A model generated the notes under the pieces. That model worked only from the letters and a program-made list of their open reading frames with translations, ran no database searches and had not been told where the DNA came from. Source: Prevotella sp. (GTDB taxonomy: Bacteria > Bacteroidota > Bacteroidia > Bacteroidales > Bacteroidaceae). Taken from it: 20,450 nucleotides of DNA. The position numbers and the translations under genes are program-made. Below, in pieces: positions 14,308 to 20,450 of this stretch; within the stretch, counting starts at the first letter, position 1; every line of letters begins with the position of its first letter. The DNA lies in NCBI GenBank assembly GCA_017632825.1, contig JAGBQP010000045.1:1-20450 (forward strand), read 5' to 3'.

Positions 14308-14889
14308 ATGAATGCAATACAGATTATAAAAAATGGCATTATCAAGGAGAACCCAACGTTCGTCTTGATGTTAGGCATGTGTCCTACATTGGCAACGACC
14401 ACTTCTGCCATCAACGGTATGTCAATGGGACTGGCCACTATGACTGTTCTCATATGCACAAACTTTGTGATTAGTTGCCTCAAATCGTTAACGCCCGATA
14501 AAGTTCGCATTCCTGTTTTCATCGTGGTGATAGCTGCTTTCGTAACCATCTTACAGATGATAATCAAGGCATATTTGCCTGATGTTGATGCATCGCTTGG
14601 ACTATTCATTCCGCTGATTGTGGTTAACTGCATCATTCTAGGACGTGCCGAGGCTTTCGCAGCCAAGAAAACACCAGTGGCTTCGTTGTTCGATGGTATT
14701 GGAATCGGTCTTGGTTTTACATTGGGCCTTACGCTACTTGGCATATGTCGTGAACTGTTAGGGGCAGGTTCTGTCTTTGGCATCACGCTTCTGCCTGAAA
14801 CGTTCAATGTTCTGCTCTTCGTTTTACCTCCAGGCGCCTTTATTACGCTTGGATTTCTGATTGCTATTGTCAATAAATTGAAGAAGTGA
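14308..14889 (+). CDS. rnfE: Rnf complex subunit E (membrane)
   Basis: The 193-residue protein has about six membrane helices and the family segments ENPTFVLMLGMCPTLATT and IPLIVVNCIILGRAEAFA. RnfE and RnfA are paralogues with inverted topology. Together they hold the intramembrane Fe centre through cysteines in the half-helices, visible here as Cys25 in GMCPTLA and the Cys in VVNCIILGRAE. It acts in the inner membrane as part of the ion path. rnfA begins 4 bases after the stop codon. Confidence 0.96.
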   Translation: MNAIQIIKNGIIKENPTFVLMLGMCPTLATTTSAINGMSMGLATMTVLICTNFVISCLKSLTPDKVRIPVFIVVIAAFVTILQMIIKAYLPDVDASLGLFIPLIVVNCIILGRAEAFAAKKTPVASLFDGIGIGLGFTLGLTLLGICRELLGAGSVFGITLLPETFNVLLFVLPPGAFITLGFLIAIVNKLKK

Positions 14890-14893
14890 AGTT

Positions 14894-15496
14894 ATGGAAT
14901 ATATACTGATTTTCATTAGTGCCATTTTTGTGAACAACATCGTGTTGTCACAGTTTCTCGGTATTTGCCCGTTTCTTGGTGTATCAAAGAAGATTGACAC
15001 ATCGCTGGGTATGTCGGCTGCTGTCGCTTTTGTACTGACATTGGCCACCGTTGTTACTTGGTTAGTACAGAAATATGTACTTGACGCATTCGGTCTGCAG
15101 TATTTGCAGACTATTGCCTTCATTCTGGTCATAGCATCGCTTGTGCAGCTTGTAGAGATTGTTCTTAAAAAGGTGTCGCCTGCACTCTATCAGGCGCTGG
15201 GCATCTTCCTGCCGCTCATTACTACCAACTGTGCCGTGCTGGGTGTTGCCATTCTCGTCATTCAGAAAGACTTCAATCTGCTGCAGTCGGTGGTCTATGC
15301 CTTCTCTACGGCTATAGGCTTCGGACTGGCCTTGACTGTCTTTGCCGGCATGCGCGAACAGCTGGAATTGGTGAAGATTCCCAAAGGCATGCAGGGAATG
15401 GCCATCGTCATGCTCTCCGCTGGACTCCTCAGTCTCGCCTTCATGGGCTTCTCTGGTGTCGACGGTGGTCTGAAGGTCCTCTTCGGACTTGATTAG
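14894..15496 (+). CDS. rnfA: Rnf complex subunit A (membrane)
   Basis: The 200-residue protein has about six membrane helices, with FVNNIVLSQFLGICPFLGVS near the N-terminus and FLPLITTNCAVLGVAI in the middle. These hold the two cysteines that match those in RnfE and bind the shared intramembrane Fe centre. It is the last gene of rnfBCDGEA. A hairpin with a T-run follows 12 bases after the stop codon. Length is normal and there are no anomalies. Confidence 0.96.
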   Translation: MEYILIFISAIFVNNIVLSQFLGICPFLGVSKKIDTSLGMSAAVAFVLTLATVVTWLVQKYVLDAFGLQYLQTIAFILVIASLVQLVEIVLKKVSPALYQALGIFLPLITTNCAVLGVAILVIQKDFNLLQSVVYAFSTAIGFGLALTVFAGMREQLELVKIPKGMQGMAIVMLSAGLLSLAFMGFSGVDGGLKVLFGLD

Positions 15497-15507
15497 AACT
15501 TGGAGTT

Positions 15508-15534
15508 TGTGACAAATGTCACAGCACGTTTTTT
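15508..15534 (+). terminator. Terminator-like hairpin after rnfA
   Basis: TGTGAC (15508-15513), loop AAAT, GTCACA (15518-15523), then GCACG and TTTTTT (15529-15534). The stem is short and 5 bases separate it from the T-run. The position, 12 bases after the rnf operon, fits an intrinsic terminator. The same bases also match TGTGA-N6-TCACA, the classical CRP half-site spacing. Confidence 0.6.
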
Positions 15535-15540
15535 ATTAGA

Positions 15541-15614
15541 AAATCATGGAGTTTCGCGCGTATCTCATGGAGATAGAATCGTAACTCGTTGAGATAGGAT
15601 TGTATCTCATTTCG
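15541..15614. repeat. Degenerate 21-bp tandem repeat with two dyads between convergent genes
   Basis: Units run 15561-15581, 15582-15602 and a partial 15603-15614. A weaker related stretch at 15541-15560 shares TCATGGAG. Two dyads arise: TATCTC-ATG-GAGATA (15561-15575) and TGAGATA-GGATTG-TATCTCA (15590-15609). It lies just before the uvrB stop (15619, minus strand) and could act as a terminator for uvrB or be a dispersed intergenic repeat. Confidence 0.65.
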
Positions 15615-15618
15615 TGGT

Positions 15619-17649
15619 TTACTTCAACTCCAGTTCCTTCTGCAGACGGATTATCTCGTCGCGATACTGTGCTGCCTGCAGGAAGTCCAGATTCTTAGCC
15701 GCCTCCTTCATAAGTCTAGTGGTGTCGGCGATGCTCTTCTCGAGTTGCTGGCGGGTCATGCGTTCGATAATCGGATCGGCAGCAAAAGCACCCTCCGTGG
15801 GACCGATATATACCTGTTTGGCAGTTGTGTCAGCCATAGCAGAACCGTCTGAAGAAGACAGATTACTGTGCTTAATACCCTTCACGATTTGTTTTGGTGT
15901 TATGCCGTGTTCCTCATTGTACTTCAGCTGTTTGCTGCGGCGGCGTGCTGTCTCATCAATGGTTAATTGCATAGATGCGGTGATAGTGTCGGCATACATG
16001 ATGACCTTGCCGTTGACGTTGCGGGCGGCGCGTCCTGCTGTCTGAATCAGACTACGCCTGCTACGCAAGAATCCTTCCTTGTCGGCATCGATGATGGCTA
16101 CCAACGATACTTCGGGGAGGTCGAGACCTTCGCGTAGCAAGTTAACACCCACGAGTACATCGTACTTGCCGGCTCGTAAGTCGTCGAGTATCTTAACGCG
16201 GTCAAGTGTGGCTACGTCGCTATGGATATAGGCAGTAGGTATCTGGTGGTTCAGCAAATATTCAGACAGTTCCTCGGCCATGCGTTTGGTCAGCGTTGTA
16301 ACGAGCACGCGTTCCTTGCGTTCGCGTCGAGTCTGAATCTCCTCCATGAGGTCGTCTATCTGGTTCTCGCTGGGGCGTACTTCAATTTCTGGGTCGAGCA
16401 GACCGGTCGGGCGTATAATCTGCTCCACAACAATGCCTTCTGCTTCTTGTAGTTCAAAGTCAGCAGGAGTTGCTGAAACATAGATAACCTGATTGACTTC
16501 GGCCTGAAACTCGTCGAATGTCAGCGGGCGATTGTCGAAAGCTGCAGGTAGACGGAAACCATACTCCACAAGGTTAGTTTTACGGGCACGGTCGCCGCCA
16601 TACATGGCATTAATCTGAGGGACAGAAACATGACTCTCATCGATGACTAACAGATAATCGTCAGGAAAGAAATCCAACAGGCAGTATGGTCGCTCGCCAG
16701 CCTGTCGACCGTCAAAGTAGCGTGAGTAGTTCTCTATGCCCGAGCAGTGCCCAAGTTCTTTAATCATCTCCATGTCGTACTCCACGCGTTCCTTGATGCG
16801 TTGAGCTTTGATAGGGTCACCTAATTCGTTGAAATAATCTACTTGCTTAACTAAGTCATCCTGTATCTGTCGTATGGCGATATTCGTCTGTTCCTGTGAC
16901 GTCATAAAGAGATTAGCAGGATAGAGTTTATAGTCTTCGAACGATGCCAAACGCTGATAGGTTACCGCGTCCAGTTCCTCTAAAGCGTCAATCTCGTCGT
17001 CCCAGAAGGTCACACGTAGCACGACTTCGCTGTAAGCCATTGCGATGTCAACCGTGTCACCCTTCACACGGAAGTTGCCGCGCTGCAGGTCTATGTCATT
17101 GCGGACATAAAGGGCTGCCACCAGTTTCCGAAGTAGCATGTTGCGGTCCAACCTCTGTCCACGATGTAAGACGATAACGCCCTCCGACAATGCGACAGGA
17201 CTACCCATGCCATAGATACAACTGACGGACGAGACCACTACGACATCGCGCCGACCAGAAAGTAGCGATGACACAGCAGAAAGTCGGAGACGGTCAATCT
17301 CTTCGTTGATGGCCAAGTCCTTCTCAATATAGGTATCGCTCGATGGCAGGTAAGCCTCGGGCTGGTAGTAGTCATAATAGCTGACATAATACTCCACGGC
17401 GTTTTCTGGAAAGAAACCGCGCATTTCGTCATACAACTGGGCTGCCAGTGTTTTATTGTGTGACAATATGAGGGTAGGGCGGTTCACGTTGGCAATAACA
17501 TTGGCAACGGTGAAGGTCTTTCCTGAGCCTGTTACACCCAACAGAACCTGTGCACGATCGCCATGATTGAGACCTTCCGTTAGTTGGCGGATGGCCTCAG
17601 GCTGATCACCGGTAGGCTTGTATTTAGACGTGAGAATGAAATCGGGCAT
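15619..17649 (-). CDS. uvrB: Excinuclease ABC subunit B
   Basis: UvrB is the damage-verifying helicase-like subunit of nucleotide excision repair, loaded by UvrA and then joined by UvrC. The 676-residue protein has Walker A GVTGSGKT (38-45), the beta-hairpin YYVSYYDYYQPEAYLPSSD (87-105) that clamps damaged DNA, DESH (Walker B), a helicase motif VI-like QTAGRAARN, and a C-terminal UVR domain ending EKELELK that contacts UvrC. Length is typical. It starts at ATG 17649, 12 bases after the mltG stop, so the two share an operon read from the mltG promoter. I see no LexA-type box, though one would be hard to recognise in this phylum. Confidence 0.97.
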   Translation of the reverse strand: MPDFILTSKYKPTGDQPEAIRQLTEGLNHGDRAQVLLGVTGSGKTFTVANVIANVNRPTLILSHNKTLAAQLYDEMRGFFPENAVEYYVSYYDYYQPEAYLPSSDTYIEKDLAINEEIDRLRLSAVSSLLSGRRDVVVVSSVSCIYGMGSPVALSEGVIVLHRGQRLDRNMLLRKLVAALYVRNDIDLQRGNFRVKGDTVDIAMAYSEVVLRVTFWDDEIDALEELDAVTYQRLASFEDYKLYPANLFMTSQEQTNIAIRQIQDDLVKQVDYFNELGDPIKAQRIKERVEYDMEMIKELGHCSGIENYSRYFDGRQAGERPYCLLDFFPDDYLLVIDESHVSVPQINAMYGGDRARKTNLVEYGFRLPAAFDNRPLTFDEFQAEVNQVIYVSATPADFELQEAEGIVVEQIIRPTGLLDPEIEVRPSENQIDDLMEEIQTRRERKERVLVTTLTKRMAEELSEYLLNHQIPTAYIHSDVATLDRVKILDDLRAGKYDVLVGVNLLREGLDLPEVSLVAIIDADKEGFLRSRRSLIQTAGRAARNVNGKVIMYADTITASMQLTIDETARRRSKQLKYNEEHGITPKQIVKGIKHSNLSSSDGSAMADTTAKQVYIGPTEGAFAADPIIERMTRQQLEKSIADTTRLMKEAAKNLDFLQAAQYRDEIIRLQKELELK

Positions 17650-17661
17650 CCTTTGTCAGGG

Positions 17662-18687
17662 TTATTTAATACCTCGCTCATTAAGAGCCTTCGCATAGCG
17701 AGCAGCATTCTTCATGTGCTCCTGATAAGTAACCGCGAAATTATGAGTGCCCGAGAAATCTTCTTTGGCACACATATACAGATAGTCATGGTCAGCACGG
17801 TTCAGTACGGCTTCTATGCCTTGGACCGACGCAATCTTGATGGGGCCTGGGGGCAGTCCCGCATATCGGTAAGTGTTCCAAGGACTGTCGAAATTCAGCA
17901 TGTTGTGGTAAATGCGTCGCAACTGAAACTGTTTCAGCGCAAACTTAACCGTAGGGTCGGCTTGCAGAGGCATTTGTTGTTTCAGACGGTTTAGATACAT
18001 ACCTGCGACCATAGGCTTTTCTGCATTGTTAGCCGTTTCCTCATCAACAATACTGGCAAGCGTACATACCTCATTGGGTGTCAGACCCATAGCCTGTGCT
18101 TTGGCATTGCGCACGCCTTGCCAGAAATTATCATGCTCTTTCTGCATACGACTCATGAAACGGTCGAGAGAGAGGTCCCAATAAACCTCGTAGGTATTGG
18201 GGACGAACATGCAGGCAATGGTAGCTGTATCATAGCCATATTTAGCAGTGATTTCGGGGCTATAGAGTGCTTCGGCAATCGTTGCCGAGTCGAGCATGAG
18301 TCGTTGTGATAACAATGCTGCCAACCTGTCCATAGTTCTGCTCTCGGGGATGGTAAGCATCATGGGCTGCTGACGTCCGTTCTTCAGTTGACGAAAGACG
18401 CGCACTGGAGATGCACCAGGCTCAATGGCATAGCGGCCAGTGTGAATATTTTCTGAATAGCTGGTGTGACGTAGTAGTGTCGTCAGAGCCATACGGCCAT
18501 GAACGGTAGCAATAGGCTCCAACTTGGTGAATACGGAATCGGCGGTGTCATCATTGTCAACGTAAACATACTGAGTTTCCGAATGCTTCGAGAACGATGT
18601 AAAAAAGTAATAATAGGTAAGAGCGATGATGCCTGCCAGACAGAGCGATGCCGCCCATAGAAAATATTTCGCCTTGACTTGTTTCAT
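17662..18687 (-). CDS. mltG: Endolytic murein transglycosylase MltG (YceG-like)
   Basis: The 341-residue protein has an N-terminal membrane anchor (about 9-28) and a periplasmic domain. It holds the family segments GRYAIEPGASPVRVFRQL, FVPNTYEVYW and ASIVDEETANNAEKPMVAGMYLNRL, where Glu217 matches the region of the catalytic glutamate. ADPTVKFAL and the late segment GLPPGPIKIAS follow. MltG cleaves nascent peptidoglycan strands and is thought to end their elongation. An in-frame ATG at 18720 lies upstream of the -7 element, so ATG 18687 is chosen. The leader is about 16 bases and A-rich. uvrB follows after 12 bases. Confidence 0.93.
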   Translation of the reverse strand: MKQVKAKYFLWAASLCLAGIIALTYYYFFTSFSKHSETQYVYVDNDDTADSVFTKLEPIATVHGRMALTTLLRHTSYSENIHTGRYAIEPGASPVRVFRQLKNGRQQPMMLTIPESRTMDRLAALLSQRLMLDSATIAEALYSPEITAKYGYDTATIACMFVPNTYEVYWDLSLDRFMSRMQKEHDNFWQGVRNAKAQAMGLTPNEVCTLASIVDEETANNAEKPMVAGMYLNRLKQQMPLQADPTVKFALKQFQLRRIYHNMLNFDSPWNTYRYAGLPPGPIKIASVQGIEAVLNRADHDYLYMCAKEDFSGTHNFAVTYQEHMKNAARYAKALNERGIK

Positions 18688-18709
18688 TGTTGTTTTTGTT
18701 AATCCGATG

Positions 18710-18717
18710 CAAAGGTA
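18710..18717 (-). promoter_or_regulatory. -7 element for mltG-uvrB
   Basis: TACCTTTG on the minus strand (18717-18710), 22 bases before ATG 18687. No clear TTTG stands at the expected -33 position, so the promoter is weaker on paper than the others. Confidence 0.6.
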
Positions 18718-18761
18718 CAAAGAAAATCGAAGATAAGAGTAAGATTATCACTTTTTATATG

Positions 18762-18769
18762 TATCTTTG
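18762..18769 (+). promoter_or_regulatory. -7 element for the amylomaltase gene
   Basis: TATCTTTG (18762-18769), 20 bases before ATG 18790. As with the divergent mltG element 45 bases away, no good -33 box is present, which may mean that an activator is required. Confidence 0.6.
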
Positions 18770-18789
18770 CACATATAAAATCCTAAACT

Positions 18790-20450
18790 ATGATATTGAG
18801 GTTTTCGATACAGTACGGAACACGATGGGGCGAATGCCTGCATGTGGTGGTTGCGTATCATCGGCAAGATGGCACAGTGCGAATGGCCGACATGCAGATG
18901 TTCACTGAAGACGGTCAGCTGTGGACGCTTGAGACGGCTTCTGTTGCCTCACGTCAACAGTCTATAAAATCTCTATCTTACTACTATCAGGTAACAGATG
19001 GTGACGGACGTGTCATACGCCGTGAGTGGACTTTAGTGCCACGTAGTTATGCTTTTGATGTATCGAAAAACTATATCTTCGATGACCAATGGCGTGACCG
19101 CCCACTGAATGCCCACCTTTATAGTAATGCATGTCTGACTACACTTCATCGGTCATTGGACGAGAAGGTCAGTGAAAAGAACGTGCCACTCTACCGTAAA
19201 ACAGTACTCTTTCGCGTTTCTGCTCCTCAACTGCAGACTGGACAATCAGTCGCACTTGTGGGGAGTCATCCTGCTTTAGGCAACTGGAGCGAAGCTCGCT
19301 ATCTGCGTATGGAATATATGGGACAGGCAGAGTGGATGCTTTCTGTCAATATAGATGCCATATTGATGCCACTGGAGTATAAATATGTTGTCGTCAATAA
19401 CGAAACCCATAGCCTTGTAGCGTGGGAAGAGGGCGACAATCGCATGATAGATTCAACACTCGAGGATGGTCAGGTACTTGTTCTTCATGGTGGCAATCTG
19501 CGTCTGTGCGAGCATATTTGGCGTGCAGCCGGTCTGGTAGTTCCTGTCTTCTCTCTACGTAGTGAGCATAGTTTCGGTTGTGGTGATTTTGGTGACCTGC
19601 GCAGACTGGTTGATTGGGCTGTAGCCACTGGCATGAAAATTATTCAGCTGCTACCGGTCAATGACACGACGACAGACGGCCGATGGCATAACTCGTGCCC
19701 TTATAACATCACCAGTTGTTTTGCATTGCATCCTCATTATCTTGACTTAGAGCAGTTGGGAGAATTACGAGACAAAAAACGTATGACAGTCTATCGGCGA
19801 CGACAACGTGAACTTAACGCCTTGTCGTATAGTGATTATGAAGCTGTTGACCGCGTGAAACGTGATTATGTAAAAGAGGTATTTGTTGACCATGGTGCCA
19901 CAGTTCTTAAAAGTTCAAGCTTCAAAACGTGGTTCGCTAAGAATGAAAGTTGGCTGAAACCCTATGCCGAGTTCATCGAGCACGCCGTTGGCCCTGATAC
20001 AGAGGTGTCTTCTAACCTCATTTATTATGTTCAGTTTCAACTTCACTCGCAACTGAAAGCTGCCGCTGACTATGCCCGCTCTCAAGGTGTATCGTTGAAA
20101 GGCGACCTTCCTATAGGTGTTAGCCGTCACAGTGTAGAGACAGCCATGCACCCCAATTATTTTCATTTGGATAGCCAAACAGGTGCTCCACCAGATGCGT
20201 ATTCTTTGCATGGTCAGAATTGGGGCTGTCCTACCTATAACTGGGAAGAATCACAGGACAGTGCATTGCAGCCACAGGGTATTTATTCATGGTTCCGTAG
20301 CCGCTTTCATTGGATGGCACAGTATTTTGATGCTGTTCGCATTGATCATGTGCTGGGCTTTTTCCGTATTTGGGAAATACCAGACAGTGCTGTTAATGGG
20401 GTACTAGGGCATTTCTCTCCAGCATTGCCGTTGACGGAGGGTGAAATAGA
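18790..20450 (+). CDS. malQ: 4-alpha-glucanotransferase with N-terminal CBM20 modules (GH77, DPE2-like), 3' end missing
   Basis: The frame is open from ATG 18790 to the window end (553 codons). Two starch-binding CBM20-like modules come first (about 1-125 and 133-235, the second with RVSAPQL and LVGSHPALGNWSE). The GH77 catalytic domain starts near residue 250 (VPVFSLRSEHSFGCGDFGDL). Visible active-site segments are GDLPIGVSRHS (438-448), GAPPDAYSLHGQNWG and VRIDHVLGFFR with the nucleophile Asp519. The enzyme transfers glucan segments between maltooligosaccharides or to glycogen. This module order is that of plant DPE2 and its bacterial relatives. No signal peptide is present, so it should act in the cytoplasm on imported maltodextrins or glycogen. 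Members of this type run to roughly 900 residues, so about a third lies outside the window. Confidence 0.93.
   Translation, partial: MILRFSIQYGTRWGECLHVVVAYHRQDGTVRMADMQMFTEDGQLWTLETASVASRQQSIKSLSYYYQVTDGDGRVIRREWTLVPRSYAFDVSKNYIFDDQWRDRPLNAHLYSNACLTTLHRSLDEKVSEKNVPLYRKTVLFRVSAPQLQTGQSVALVGSHPALGNWSEARYLRMEYMGQAEWMLSVNIDAILMPLEYKYVVVNNETHSLVAWEEGDNRMIDSTLEDGQVLVLHGGNLRLCEHIWRAAGLVVPVFSLRSEHSFGCGDFGDLRRLVDWAVATGMKIIQLLPVNDTTTDGRWHNSCPYNITSCFALHPHYLDLEQLGELRDKKRMTVYRRRQRELNALSYSDYEAVDRVKRDYVKEVFVDHGATVLKSSSFKTWFAKNESWLKPYAEFIEHAVGPDTEVSSNLIYYVQFQLHSQLKAAADYARSQGVSLKGDLPIGVSRHSVETAMHPNYFHLDSQTGAPPDAYSLHGQNWGCPTYNWEESQDSALQPQGIYSWFRSRFHWMAQYFDAVRIDHVLGFFRIWEIPDSAVNGVLGHFSPALPLTEGEI

Noticed and set aside
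14217..14873. 218-residue minus-strand open frame opposite rnfE
   Set aside because: rnfE is intact on the plus strand with family motifs. The antisense product is low-complexity and basic, typical of a shadow frame.
15614..16045. 143-residue plus-strand open frame opposite the uvrB 3' end
   Set aside because: It lies antisense to the conserved C-terminal part of UvrB and has no promoter of the type used elsewhere in the window.

Overview
The window looks like the chromosome of a member of the Bacteroidales, most likely Prevotella or a close relative. The grounds are recurring promoters of the Bacteroidota type (TTTG, 19-20 bases, then TAnnTTTG), few Shine-Dalgarno sequences, AT-rich leaders before ATG, the rnfBCDGEA order behind an rseC-like gene, a CBM20-GH77 amylomaltase, and protein sequences of typical Bacteroidales character. 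It reads as housekeeping chromosome. I see no insertion sequence, phage gene, CRISPR array, tRNA or rRNA. No gene-free stretch exceeds about 200 bases except 7808-8238, which is filled by the RNase P RNA gene.

Layout. 1-448 (-) is the 5' part of an unrecognised gene, divergent from rarA (646-1929, +). A nine-copy heptamer array covers the rarA stop codon and leads into a TRIC/UPF0126 membrane protein gene (1980-2606). A new promoter then drives a BvgS-like sensor kinase with a periplasmic binding domain (2689-4242) and, 7 bases later, a NhaD-type Na+/H+ antiporter (4250-5656). Phosphofructokinase pfkA (5708-6685) and a P-loop ATPase-CYTH fusion (6707-7807) follow on the same strand. rnpB (7858-8227) has its own promoter and is followed after 11 bases by a YihY/BrkB membrane protein gene (8239-9204).

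A small acidic hypothetical gene (9282-9722, -) is convergent with yihY and divergent from the rseC-rnfBCDGEA operon (9887-15496, +). This operon encodes the ion-translocating ferredoxin:NAD+ oxidoreductase with a RseC/MucC-like accessory protein. Between rnfA and the convergent uvrB lie a terminator-like hairpin and a degenerate 21-bp repeat containing two dyads. mltG and uvrB (18687 to 15619, -) form an operon, and mltG is divergent from a 4-alpha-glucanotransferase gene (18790 to beyond 20450, +).

How the genes fit together. Rnf couples ferredoxin oxidation by NAD+ to ion export, while NhaD exchanges Na+ for H+. If this Rnf pumps Na+, both act on sodium homeostasis. pfkA and the amylomaltase feed sugar into glycolysis, whose reducing equivalents could be handled by Rnf. 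RarA and UvrB serve genome maintenance, and MltG sets glycan strand length.

I found no convincing undescribed multi-gene system. The most useful leads are small-scale: a nearly leaderless rarA promoter, the heptamer array across the rarA stop, rnpB apparently feeding into yihY, a kinase H-box lacking its acidic neighbour, a cysteine-expanded RnfB and an ATPase-CYTH fusion with a weakened catalytic motif.
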